64,000 nt of DNA. Source: Martelella mediterranea (GTDB lineage Bacteria > Pseudomonadota > Alphaproteobacteria > Rhizobiales > Rhizobiaceae). The stretch lies in NCBI RefSeq assembly GCF_021021415.1, contig NZ_JAINWJ010000020.1, positions 1 to 64,000 on the forward strand, read 5' to 3'. The first letter of the stretch is position 1, and the number at the start of each line of letters is the position of its first letter. The notes under the pieces were generated by a model that saw nothing but the letters and a program-made list of their open reading frames with translations, was not told the DNA's origin and made no database searches. The position numbers and the translations under genes were made by a program. Of this stretch, positions 55,903 to 64,000 are shown piece by piece.

Positions 55903-56352
55903 ATGGCAATGTCCATGGGAACAGGCGGCAAGACCGGCGGCCGAGGCCGCAGGCGCGCAAGACGCGCCCCCGTCAGCGAAATCAACGTCACGCCTCTGGT
56001 CGACGTCATGCTGGTGCTGTTGATCATCTTCATGGTCGCAGCTCCGATGATGACGGTCGGCGTGCCGATCGACCTGCCGGAAACCCAGGCCCAGGCGATG
56101 AATTCGGATACCCAGCCGATCACCATCTCGGTCAATCCGGAAGGGCAGATTTTCCTGCAGGAAACCGAGATACCGATCGACGAGGTCGTGCCCAAGCTCG
56201 AGGCGATCGCCACCACCGGCTACAATGAGCGCATCTATGTGCGTGGCGACGCCAATGCCGATTACGGCACGGTGATGAAGGTGATGGCCCGCATTTCGGC
56301 CGCCGGCTTCAAGAATATCGGTCTCGTCACGCTGCAGGAACAGGATAGCTGA
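55903..56352 (+). CDS. tolR: Tol-Pal system protein TolR
   Basis: The 149-residue ExbD/TolR protein has a basic N-terminus (GRGRRRARRAPVSEINVTPL). One membrane helix with the essential Asp follows (PLVDVMLVLLIIFMVAAPMM), then a periplasmic domain with VRGDANADYGTVMKVMARI. Starts 18 bases after tolQ with GGGGAGAAC. Confidence 0.95.
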   Translation: MAMSMGTGGKTGGRGRRRARRAPVSEINVTPLVDVMLVLLIIFMVAAPMMTVGVPIDLPETQAQAMNSDTQPITISVNPEGQIFLQETEIPIDEVVPKLEAIATTGYNERIYVRGDANADYGTVMKVMARISAAGFKNIGLVTLQEQDS

Positions 56353-56361
56353 TCTTAGCCC

Positions 56362-57483
56362 ATGAAGCGCAGCCTTGCCATTTCATTCCTGTTGCACTGT
56401 CTGGTCCTCGGCTGGGCAGTGTTTGTGCTTGGCGCGCCTTCATCGCTTGAAGTGGCCGATGTCGAAGCGCTGCCGGTGACGCTTATACCGGTGGAAGACA
56501 TTACCCAGGTGCAGCAGGGCGACGAGACGGCGGAGCTTGCCGATATCGCAGCCCCCGTGCCGACCCGGCGGCCGCAGGAGGTCGCCGAGGCGCAGAATGT
56601 CGGCGACAACGATGTCGACCTCGAAACCGACACCAACGCGACGCCGGACGATATCGCGCAGGAACAGGCAGCCCTGCCGACGCCTGCCGCCGAGCCGACG
56701 CCGGAACCCGCGCCGGTGGAAGAGCCCGCTTCCGAGCCGCCGCCCACGCCGCAACCGGCCGAACGGCCCGAACCCACGCCGGAGCCCGCTCCTGCGCCGG
56801 AACCTACCCCCGAGCCTGAGCCCGCGCCGGCCCCGGAGCCGACGCCAGCGCCGGAACCCGCGCCAGCCCCCGAGCCGACGCCTGAGCCGGAGGCAAGCCA
56901 GCCGGCTGCGGAGACGCCGCCGGAACCGGAACTGGCCTTCCCCGAGCAGGCGCCGCTTCCCACCCGGCGTCCGCCGGAGCCGGTGTTGCGCGAGACCCGC
57001 ACCGCCGAGGCGCCGCGGACCGACAGCCAGACGACGGCGTCGACCACGGCCGAGGAAGACGATTTCGACGTGGACCAGATCGCAGCGCTTCTGAACCGCA
57101 CCGAGGCCACCGGCGGCGGTGCGCAGCGTTCCGAAGCGCCGGCCGCGGCGGGCGCGACCCGCACAACCGGGGGCTCCACGCTCAGCCAGAGCGAGCTTGA
57201 TGCGCTGCGCGGGCAGATCCAGCGCAACTGGTCCATCCTCGCGGGCCTTGACGGCGCGGACGATGTGCGCATACGCATCCAGATGAAACTCGATCCCTCC
57301 GGCGCGATCGTGGGCGCGCCCGAGGTGACTGCCACCGGTGGCAGCGAGAGCGCGCGGCGAATTCTCGCCGGCGGCGCGCGGCGCGCGGTGCTGAAGGCCT
57401 CGCCCTTCAGCGGGTTGCCGCGGGAAAAATATGACGCCTGGAGCGAGGTCATCGTGAACTTCGACCCGAGCCAGATGCTTTAA
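56362..57483 (+). CDS. tolA: Cell envelope integrity protein TolA
   Basis: The 373-residue protein has an N-terminal membrane anchor (about 5-24) and an acidic stretch. A Pro/Glu repeat linker (EPTPEP and EPAPAP units, about 107-178) follows. The C-terminal TolA/TonB domain (about 275-373, LDALRGQIQRNWSILAGLDG) has the final YDAWSEVIVNFDPSQML. The linker is Pro-rich, unlike the helical Ala/Lys-rich domain II of E. coli TolA, so it is TonB-like in this respect. It links the TolQR motor to Pal and the outer membrane. Nine bases separate it from tolR. Confidence 0.93.
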   Translation: MKRSLAISFLLHCLVLGWAVFVLGAPSSLEVADVEALPVTLIPVEDITQVQQGDETAELADIAAPVPTRRPQEVAEAQNVGDNDVDLETDTNATPDDIAQEQAALPTPAAEPTPEPAPVEEPASEPPPTPQPAERPEPTPEPAPAPEPTPEPEPAPAPEPTPAPEPAPAPEPTPEPEASQPAAETPPEPELAFPEQAPLPTRRPPEPVLRETRTAEAPRTDSQTTASTTAEEDDFDVDQIAALLNRTEATGGGAQRSEAPAAAGATRTTGGSTLSQSELDALRGQIQRNWSILAGLDGADDVRIRIQMKLDPSGAIVGAPEVTATGGSESARRILAGGARRAVLKASPFSGLPREKYDAWSEVIVNFDPSQML

Positions 57484-57556
57484 CTCTTCATTCGGTGCCG
57501 CCTGAGGGCGATCCCCGGCGAACCGGAGCAATCAACGCTGAAAGGCCAGTCCTGTC

Positions 57557-58864
57557 ATGCTTAAAAATTGTCTCGTCTTCCTTTCCGTCGCGTGGGCCGG
57601 CATCGCCGTGCTGTTCGTGACGCCCGCCAACGCGCTGGTGGAAATCGATATCTCCAGCGGCAACGTCCAGCCGCTGCCGATCGCGATCACCAATTTCATG
57701 TCGGACGATGGTCTCGGCGCGGACATTTCCGGCGTCATCGCCGCCGATCTGAAGCGCTCGGGCCTGTTCAAGCCGGTCGACAGCTCCGCCTTCATCGAGC
57801 AGATCAGCAATCCCGACCAGACGCCGCGTTTCGAGGACTGGCAGGTCATCAACGCCGAGGCGCTGGTGGTCGGCCGCGTCACCCGCGAGCCCGATGGCAG
57901 GCTTCGCTCCGAATTCCGGCTGTGGGATACCTATGCCGGCCAGCAGATCATCGGCCAGCAGTTCTTCACCCAGCCCGACAATTGGCGGCGCGTCGCCCAT
58001 ATCATCGCCGATTCGATCTATCAGGCGCTGACCGGCGAGCAGGGCTATTTCGATAGCCGCATCGTGTTCGTTTCCGAAAGCGGGCCGAAGACCGACCGCA
58101 AGCGTCGCCTCGCGATCATGGATCAGGACGGCTTCAACGTGCGCATGCTCACGGACGGGCAGTACATGGTTCTCACCCCCCGGTTCTCGCCGAACCGGCA
58201 GGAGGTCACCTACATGTCCTACGAGAACGACCAGCCGCGCGTCTATCTGCTCCAGCTTGAGACCGGACAGCGCGAGGTCGTCGGCAACTTCCCGGGCATG
58301 ACCTTCGCGCCGCGGTTCTCTCCGGATGGCCAGCGCATCATCATGAGCCTGCAGCAGGATGGCAACGCCAACATTTACACAATGGACCTGCGCACCCGCT
58401 CGACCACGCGGCTGACGAATACCGGCGCCATCGACACCTCACCATCCTATTCGCCCGACGGTAACCGGATCGTGTTTGAAAGCGACCGCGGCGGGCGTCA
58501 GCAGCTCTATGTGATGAATGCCGACGGCTCCAACCAGCAGCGGATTTCCTTCGGCGACGGCAGCTATTCGACGCCCGTCTGGTCGCCGCGCGGCGATCTG
58601 ATCGCGTTTACCAAACAGTCCGGCGGCAAGTTCTCGATCGGGGTGATGAAGCCCGACGGCAGCGGCGAGCGCATTCTGACCACCGGTTTCCACAATGAAG
58701 GGCCGACATGGTCGCCGAACGGAAGGGTGCTGATGTTCTTCCGCCAGAATGCCGGCGAGGGCGGTCCACACCTTTATTCGATCGACCTGACGGGTTACAA
58801 TGAACAGCGCATCCAGACGCCGGATTTCGCATCCGACCCGGCATGGTCGCCGCTGCTGGAGTAG
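57557..58864 (+). CDS. tolB: Tol-Pal system periplasmic protein TolB
   Basis: The 435-residue protein has a Sec signal peptide (cleavage near PANA-LV) and an N-terminal alpha/beta domain (about 30-165). A six-bladed propeller follows, with repeats such as [27 protein letters not shown] and [13 protein letters not shown]. It binds Pal and TolA. The gap after tolA is 73 bases. Confidence 0.95.
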   Translation: MLKNCLVFLSVAWAGIAVLFVTPANALVEIDISSGNVQPLPIAITNFMSDDGLGADISGVIAADLKRSGLFKPVDSSAFIEQISNPDQTPRFEDWQVINAEALVVGRVTREPDGRLRSEFRLWDTYAGQQIIGQQFFTQPDNWRRVAHIIADSIYQALTGEQGYFDSRIVFVSESGPKTDRKRRLAIMDQDGFNVRMLTDGQYMVLTPRFSPNRQEVTYMSYENDQPRVYLLQLETGQREVVGNFPGMTFAPRFSPDGQRIIMSLQQDGNANIYTMDLRTRSTTRLTNTGAIDTSPSYSPDGNRIVFESDRGGRQQLYVMNADGSNQQRISFGDGSYSTPVWSPRGDLIAFTKQSGGKFSIGVMKPDGSGERILTTGFHNEGPTWSPNGRVLMFFRQNAGEGGPHLYSIDLTGYNEQRIQTPDFASDPAWSPLLE

Positions 58865-58909
58865 AGCGCAAGGGACAGAATTCGTCCGCGCCGCGATGCG
58901 GGCTTGCCT

Positions 58910-58924
58910 TTAACGTTTCCTTAG
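58910..58924 (+). promoter_or_regulatory. CtrA-like box upstream of pal
   Basis: TTAA-N7-TTAG, one mismatch from the CtrA consensus TTAA-N7-TTAA, lies about 150 bases before the pal ATG. A further TTAAC follows at about 58946. Site identity is by motif only. Confidence 0.45.
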
Positions 58925-59075
58925 CCATTTCCGTTGAGGGGACGTTAACAGTGATTTGCTAGCACTTTGCGGCAAGGTCGGCGGTCTGCGTACCGTCCAT
59001 AGAGTTGAGTTGTATTTCCGCGTTATCGACCGGGCATCCGGTCCATGTTTTGAACGCTTCTTAAGGAGAGCGGTA

Positions 59076-59618
59076 ATGAGCCGAGCCACGTTTGGGGTTG
59101 AAGGCAATGCGAACAAATTCAGGGTGAAGCCCGCAATGGTCGCGCTTTGCGCGGTGCTTGCGCTGGCCGGCTGCGCCAAGGACAACAAGAACAACCTGCC
59201 GGGCAGCGGCATGGCGGGCGGCGCCGGCGCATCCTCGGGCATCGCTTCCCCGGGCAGCGTCCAGGACTTCGATCTGAATGTCGGCGACACGGTCTATTTC
59301 GAAACCGATTCGGCATCGATCACGCCGATCGCCGCCCAGACGCTCGACAAGCAGGCCCAGTGGCTGCAGCGTTACCAGAACTACGCGATCCGCATCGAAG
59401 GCCATGCCGACGAGCGCGGCACCCGCGAATACAACCTCGCGCTCGGCGCCCGCCGCGCCACGGCCACCAAGAACTACCTGGTGTCGCGCGGCATCCCGGC
59501 CAATCGCCTGTCGACGATCTCCTACGGCAAGGAACGTCCGGTCGCCGTCTGCGACAACATTTCCTGCTGGTCGCAGAACCGCCGCACCGTCACCGTGCTG
59601 ACGGGCGCTGGCAGCTGA
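59076..59618 (+). CDS. pal: Peptidoglycan-associated lipoprotein
   Basis: The 180-residue protein has a lipobox LAGC (Cys33), a Gly-rich linker and an OmpA-like domain (about 65-175). That domain contains the peptidoglycan-binding GHADERGTREYNLALGARRA and the Pal-type ending SYGKERPVAVCDN. It anchors the outer membrane to peptidoglycan and is held by TolB. The ATG follows AAGGAGAG. A strong terminator follows. Confidence 0.96.
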   Translation: MSRATFGVEGNANKFRVKPAMVALCAVLALAGCAKDNKNNLPGSGMAGGAGASSGIASPGSVQDFDLNVGDTVYFETDSASITPIAAQTLDKQAQWLQRYQNYAIRIEGHADERGTREYNLALGARRATATKNYLVSRGIPANRLSTISYGKERPVAVCDNISCWSQNRRTVTVLTGAGS

Positions 59619-59640
59619 TCGGTCCGAAAGCAGACTTGAA

Positions 59641-59665
59641 AAACCGGCCTCGCGCCGGTTTTTTT
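59641..59665 (+). terminator. Rho-independent terminator of pal
   Basis: A perfect 8-bp stem AAACCGGC/GCCGGTTT (59641-59648 with 59654-59661), a 5-base loop and seven T residues. Confidence 0.92.
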
Positions 59666-59755
59666 ATGTCCGCCGTGCAACAATTCGCGTTTTGATCTAA
59701 ATATGGCCAGAAACACAGTGTGCGAAGGTTCGAGGCAAAAGGTTTGGGACATGCG

Positions 59756-60571
59756 ATGATGAAAAAAGCGATGATTTGTCTTCTGGCCGGTTCGGCGATG
59801 CTGGGAGGAAGCGCCAATGCGGCGGTCTTTCCCGCATTCGGCAAGGCGGCCGGACAGAACACGCAGGTGGTTCAGGTCCAGGCTATGGATCCGTCCCTCA
59901 GGATTCAGCAGCTTGAGGAGCAGGTGCGCAACCTGACGGGCCAGGTCGAGGATCTCGGCTTCCAGATGCTGCAGATGGAAGAGAAGATCCGCAAGATGCA
60001 GGAGGACATGGAGTTCCGCCTGCAGGATCTTGAAAGCGGCATGGCGACGCCGCCCTCCAACGGTGCTGGCAATGCCGCCAGCGCCGACAGTGATGCGACG
60101 GCCACGATGGATGCGCCGCCGCCGAACCCGGAACCCTCGGCGACCGCCGATGTGCCGGCCGATCTGCCCGAGGCGGCCGAAGGCGGAGGGTCCGATGCCG
60201 ATTTCTACAAGCTCGCCTATGATCTCATTCTCTCCGGCGATTACCAGCAGGCCGAAGAGGCTTTCGGCGAGTTCGTGCTGAGCTATCCCGACAGCCCGCT
60301 CATTCCCGATGCCAGCTTCTGGCTCGGGGAATCGATGCTGGCGCAGCAGAAATACAATGAAGCTGCCAAGACATTCCTGAATGCCTACAAGGCCTATGGC
60401 GATTCCGCCAAGGCGCCGGAAATGCTGCTGAAACTCGGCCAGTCGCTTGCCGGAATGGACAACAAGGACGCCGCCTGCGCCACCTTTGCCGAAGTGCCGA
60501 CGCGTTACCCGAACGCCGCCCAGGCCGTGCTGACCAAGGCCCAGGCCGAGATCAGGGCCAATGGATGCTGA
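59756..60571 (+). CDS. cpoB: Cell division coordinator CpoB (YbgF)
   Basis: The 271-residue protein has a signal peptide (cleavage near GSANA). A coiled coil follows at about 45-95 (IQQLEEQVRNLTGQVEDLGF), then a Pro/Ala-rich linker and three TPR repeats from about 150 (FYKLAYDLILSGDYQQAEEA). It works with TolA and PBP1B in septal wall synthesis. Either ATG at 59756 or 59759 could be used. It overlaps tilS by seven bases. Confidence 0.92.
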   Translation: MMKKAMICLLAGSAMLGGSANAAVFPAFGKAAGQNTQVVQVQAMDPSLRIQQLEEQVRNLTGQVEDLGFQMLQMEEKIRKMQEDMEFRLQDLESGMATPPSNGAGNAASADSDATATMDAPPPNPEPSATADVPADLPEAAEGGGSDADFYKLAYDLILSGDYQQAEEAFGEFVLSYPDSPLIPDASFWLGESMLAQQKYNEAAKTFLNAYKAYGDSAKAPEMLLKLGQSLAGMDNKDAACATFAEVPTRYPNAAQAVLTKAQAEIRANGC

Positions 60572-61905
60572 CCGCGGTGTCAGCCGGATCACAGACATTT
60601 TCTGAAGCGGAAACCGCCCTCGATGCCGCCCACAGCTTTGTAAGTCGTCTCAAGCCGGGCTGTCATGTTCTGGTCGCGGTGTCCGGCGGCAGCGATTCGC
60701 TCGGGCTGCTGGCGGCACTTTGCGAAGCCGCGGACGAATTTTCCCGCCGCGATATCCGCATTTCCGCTGCGACGGTCGACCACGGCCTGCGTGCGCAATC
60801 CGCCGATGAAGCGGCATCGGTCGCGCGCTTCTGCGCCATCCGCGCGATTGGACACGAAACGCTTCCCTGGCGCGGCGAAAAGCCGGCGACGGGGCTTTTG
60901 GCCGCCGCCCGCGACGCCCGCTATCGTCTGCTGGCAGACCATGCCGCTCGGATCGGCGCGGATGTGATCGCCGTGGCCCACACGCTTGATGACCAGGCCG
61001 AGACGCTGGAGATGCGCAAGGCCCGCAACCCCGACCCGCCGGTTTCCGGCATGGCGGCGGAAACGCTTCTGATGGGGCGCGCCTGGGTGGTGCGGCCATT
61101 TCTATCTGTTTCTCGCCAGTCGATCCGCGACCTGCTGGTCACGCGCGAAATTGCCTGGATCGACGATCCCTCCAATGACAACGCCCGCTTTGAACGCGTT
61201 CGGGTGCGGCAATCCCTGGAAGGCGCGATCGCGGCGCCGGGCGCCGAGGCCACTATGGCCGGGCATATGCGCGCCCGCCTTTCAGAAGCCGCCGCTGGGC
61301 TTTTCGATGCCTCCGTGCGCATTCATGGCGCGGCCGTGGCCGAAATCGATCTAGAAGCGATTGCGGCCAATTCGGATGCGGCGCGCTATCTGCTGAAGAC
61401 GTTGACGGCGATCATCGGCGGCGAGACCCACGGTCCCGGAAAAGCGGCGCTTGCCGATATTCTGGCGATGGCCGAAGCGCCGCATGGCGCGCGCATGACG
61501 GCCGGGCGCTGCCTGTTCGAGCGCAACCGGACGCGGCTGTTCATGCTGCGCGAACGGCGCGGCCTTGAGCGCATCGAGGTTCTACCGTGGACGACGCGCA
61601 TTTGGGATGGCCGGTGGCGGATCGACAACCGCACCGACGCAATGGTCGAGATCCGCCCCGCCAGCCTGGACGGCGAACCTGTCGAAGCCTTCGCCGCGCT
61701 TCCGCCCCGCCTGTCGAAGCTGGCGCATTCGACCATGCCGTCCGCAGGGCAGGGCGCATTGCCGCAAGGGGTCGCAGTGAGCCGCATCCTGTCGCCCCAC
61801 CGGTGCTATCTGCCCGGTTTCGATCTGGCGCTGGCCAACCGGATGGCGGAAGCTTTCGGGGTTTCGCCTTTCCCCGCGCCGGGCTATTTCGTCGCGGAAG
61901 ATTAA
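60565..61905 (+). CDS. tilS: tRNA(Ile)-lysidine synthase
   Basis: The 446-residue N-type ATP pyrophosphatase has the PP-loop VAVSGGSDS at 37-45 and HTLDDQAETLEMR in the catalytic half. It converts C34 of the minor isoleucine tRNA to lysidine so that it reads AUA. The C-terminal half is longer and more divergent than in E. coli. It overlaps cpoB by seven bases. Confidence 0.93.
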   Translation: MLTAVSAGSQTFSEAETALDAAHSFVSRLKPGCHVLVAVSGGSDSLGLLAALCEAADEFSRRDIRISAATVDHGLRAQSADEAASVARFCAIRAIGHETLPWRGEKPATGLLAAARDARYRLLADHAARIGADVIAVAHTLDDQAETLEMRKARNPDPPVSGMAAETLLMGRAWVVRPFLSVSRQSIRDLLVTREIAWIDDPSNDNARFERVRVRQSLEGAIAAPGAEATMAGHMRARLSEAAAGLFDASVRIHGAAVAEIDLEAIAANSDAARYLLKTLTAIIGGETHGPGKAALADILAMAEAPHGARMTAGRCLFERNRTRLFMLRERRGLERIEVLPWTTRIWDGRWRIDNRTDAMVEIRPASLDGEPVEAFAALPPRLSKLAHSTMPSAGQGALPQGVAVSRILSPHRCYLPGFDLALANRMAEAFGVSPFPAPGYFVAED

Positions 61906-62004
61906 ACTTGGGATGCGCTTGTCTTGGCAAGACATGGCGTCGACCCTATGTTAGGCGTAACTCAGCGGCACCAATGTGCCGATCATATGATTTCGGGGAT
62001 TTTG

Positions 62005-63945
62005 ATGAACCCAAACTTACGCAATATTGCGCTGTGGGCCATAATCGCGTTGCTGCTGGTCGCGCTTTTCAGCATGTTCCAGTCAACGCCGTCGCATAAC
62101 GGCGCGACGCAGGTGGCTTATTCGCAGTTCGTCAGCGATGTCGATTCCGGCAAGGTCAAGGATGTGACCATTACCGGCAACACCATCACCGGCACTTATT
62201 CCGGCGGCGGCGGCAAGACATTCCACACCTATGCCCCGGTTATCGACGATTCCCTGCTCACCAAGCTGGAAAACGCCAATGTGAATGTGGATGCCAAGCC
62301 GGTGAATGACGGCTCCGGCGGTATCCTGAGCTATGTCGGCACGCTTCTGCCGATGCTCCTGATCCTCGGCGTCTGGCTGTTCTTCATGCGCCAGATGCAG
62401 GGCGGCTCGCGCGGTGCGATGGGCTTCGGCAAGTCCAAGGCCAAGCTTCTGACCGAGGCCAATGGCCGCGTCACCTTTGACGATGTCGCCGGCGTGGACG
62501 AAGCCAAGCAGGACCTTGAGGAAATCGTCGAATTCCTGCGCGATCCGCAGAAGTTCCAGCGCCTCGGCGGCCGCATTCCGCGCGGCGTGCTGCTGGTCGG
62601 CCCGCCCGGTACCGGTAAGACGCTGCTGGCCCGCTCGGTCGCGGGCGAGGCCAATGTGCCGTTCTTCACCATCTCCGGCTCGGACTTCGTTGAAATGTTC
62701 GTCGGCGTTGGCGCATCGCGTGTGCGCGATATGTTCGAGCAGGCCAAGAAGAACGCGCCCTGCATCATCTTCATCGACGAAATCGATGCGGTCGGCCGTC
62801 ATCGCGGCGCCGGTCTCGGCGGCGGCAATGACGAGCGTGAGCAGACGCTGAACCAGCTTCTGGTCGAGATGGACGGCTTCGAGGCCAATGAGGGCGTGAT
62901 CCTGATTGCCGCTACCAACCGCCCCGACGTTCTGGACCCCGCGCTTCTGCGTCCCGGCCGTTTCGACCGTCAGGTCGTGGTGCCGAACCCGGATATCGTC
63001 GGCCGCGAACGCATCCTGAAGGTACACGCCCGCAATACGCCGCTTGCCCCGAATGTCGACCTCAAGGTCGTTGCCCGCGGCACGCCCGGCTTTTCGGGCG
63101 CCGATTTGATGAACCTCGTCAACGAGGCCGCGCTGATGGCCGCAAGGCGCAACAAGCGCCTGGTTACCATGGCGGAATTCGAGGATGCCAAGGACAAGAT
63201 CATGATGGGCGCCGAGCGGCGTTCCACCGCGATGACCGAGGCGGAAAAGAAGCTGACGGCCTATCACGAGGCGGGACATGCGATGGTGGCGCTCAAGGTG
63301 CCGGTGGCCGATCCCGTCCATAAGGCGACGATCATTCCGCGTGGCCGCGCGCTTGGCATGGTGATGCAGTTGCCCGAGGGCGACCGCTATTCGATGAGCT
63401 ACAAGTGGATGATCTCGCGCCTCGCCATCATGATGGGCGGACGCGTTGCCGAGGAAATCACCTTCGGCAAGGAGAACATCACCTCTGGCGCCTCCTCCGA
63501 TATCGAGCAGGCCACCAAGCTTGCCCGGGCGATGGTGACGCAGTGGGGCTTCTCCGATGAACTTGGCCATGTCTCCTATGGCGAGAACCAGCAGGAGGTC
63601 TTCCTCGGCCATTCGGTTTCGCAGAGCAAGAACGTTTCTGAGTCGACCGCCCAGAAGATCGACAGCGAAGTCCGCCGCCTGATCGACGAGGCTTATGCCG
63701 AGGCGACCCGGATACTGACCGAGAACCGCGAAGGCTTCGTGCAGCTCGCCGAGGGTCTGCTCGAATACGAGACGCTGTCCGGCGACGAGATCAAGGCGAT
63801 CCTGAAGGGCGAGAAGCCCGCCCGCGATCTCGGCGACGATACCCCGCCCTCGCGCGGTTCGGCGGTTCCCTCCATGGGGCCGAAGAAGGACGCGCCCGCG
63901 CCGGCAGACGGCAAGGGCGACGGGTTCGAACCGCAGACCAATTGA
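62005..63945 (+). CDS. ftsH: ATP-dependent zinc metalloprotease FtsH
   Basis: The 646-residue protein has two N-terminal membrane helices (about 8-25 and 105-125) around a short periplasmic domain. The AAA+ domain has Walker A GPPGTGKT (199-206) and Walker [12 protein letters not shown], then the SRH region [20 protein letters not shown]. The zinc protease domain has HEAGH at 421-425. It degrades misassembled membrane proteins and sets LpxC and sigma-32 levels in other bacteria. The ATG follows GGGGAT. A strong terminator follows. Confidence 0.97.
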   Translation: MNPNLRNIALWAIIALLLVALFSMFQSTPSHNGATQVAYSQFVSDVDSGKVKDVTITGNTITGTYSGGGGKTFHTYAPVIDDSLLTKLENANVNVDAKPVNDGSGGILSYVGTLLPMLLILGVWLFFMRQMQGGSRGAMGFGKSKAKLLTEANGRVTFDDVAGVDEAKQDLEEIVEFLRDPQKFQRLGGRIPRGVLLVGPPGTGKTLLARSVAGEANVPFFTISGSDFVEMFVGVGASRVRDMFEQAKKNAPCIIFIDEIDAVGRHRGAGLGGGNDEREQTLNQLLVEMDGFEANEGVILIAATNRPDVLDPALLRPGRFDRQVVVPNPDIVGRERILKVHARNTPLAPNVDLKVVARGTPGFSGADLMNLVNEAALMAARRNKRLVTMAEFEDAKDKIMMGAERRSTAMTEAEKKLTAYHEAGHAMVALKVPVADPVHKATIIPRGRALGMVMQLPEGDRYSMSYKWMISRLAIMMGGRVAEEITFGKENITSGASSDIEQATKLARAMVTQWGFSDELGHVSYGENQQEVFLGHSVSQSKNVSESTAQKIDSEVRRLIDEAYAEATRILTENREGFVQLAEGLLEYETLSGDEIKAILKGEKPARDLGDDTPPSRGSAVPSMGPKKDAPAPADGKGDGFEPQTN

Positions 63946-63951
63946 CCATTC

Positions 63952-63981
63952 AACCGCCGGCCCCAAAGCCGGCGGTTTTTT
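63952..63981 (+). terminator. Rho-independent terminator of ftsH
   Basis: A perfect 10-bp stem AACCGCCGGC/GCCGGCGGTT with a 6-base loop and a T run at 63976-63981. Confidence 0.93.
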
Positions 63982-64000
63982 GTTGGCGTCTGGAGTTGCG

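Overview
The window is one chromosome segment of a GC-rich alphaproteobacterium, most likely of the order Hyphomicrobiales (Rhizobiales) and close to the Rhizobiaceae. The evidence is the gene families (class II DAHP synthase, DUF2059 protein, STAS-MlaE permease, sqdBDC, the tolQRAB-pal-cpoB-tilS-ftsH block), rhizobial-type intergenic mosaic repeats and CtrA-like sites. The genus cannot be fixed from the sequence alone. Most genes are housekeeping. No prophage, transposase, CRISPR array, rRNA or tRNA was seen.

Layout. 1-6.5 kb: the last codons of a gene that looks like tuf, a small membrane protein/HTH regulator pair with its own operator, a VOC protein, an AEC transporter, ruvX, a UPF0173 hydrolase, gatC-gatA and an M23 lipoprotein. 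6.5-16.3 kb: a C2-sulfonate catabolic locus built as two divergent units. One unit is dctP-dctQ-dctM-iclR (TRAP uptake plus regulator). The other is a GMC dehydrogenase, xsc, pta and a TauE-like sulfite exporter. No taurine deaminating gene is present, so isethionate (2-hydroxyethanesulfonate) is the best-fitting substrate. 16.3-27 kb: a glycosyltransferase, greA, an SmvA-like efflux pump, a VOC protein, a solitary creatinase, an arsR-AHSA1-AHSA1 operon behind a 34-bp dyad, and carB. 27-42 kb: small metabolic and transport genes (ICL/PEPM family, Ca2+/cation antiporter, GST, MATE pump), fumC, an L,D-transpeptidase, gph, rpiA, a DUF2059 protein, gor, a LysR regulator and class II DAHP synthase. 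42-54 kb: nadE with a TolB-like propeller gene, an LpxH-like phosphoesterase, an Mla-type lipid transport cassette (mlaE-mlaF-mlaD plus lipoprotein), a HAD phosphatase and the sulfolipid operon sqdB-sqdD-sqdC. 54-64 kb: ybgC, tolQ-tolR-tolA-tolB-pal-cpoB, tilS and ftsH.

How the parts fit. The sulfonate locus should import a sulfonate, oxidise its alcohol to sulfoacetaldehyde, split that with phosphate into acetyl phosphate and sulfite (Xsc), make acetyl-CoA (Pta) and export sulfite. Sulfite is also the sulfur donor for SqdB at 53 kb, a possible but unproven link. The right half is an envelope-maintenance region: lipid transport, sulfolipid synthesis, Tol-Pal and FtsH.

The least conventional signals are non-coding. 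Two copies of a ~150-bp multi-hairpin repeat (42.2 and 50.3 kb, opposite orientation) carry GNRA-type tetraloops and one compensatory base-pair change. A 278-bp nested inverted-repeat element lies at 35.5-35.8 kb. Several precise dyad operators overlap recognisable promoters. I found no convincing wholly new multi-gene system. The sulfonate locus and the repeat family are the best candidates for follow-up.
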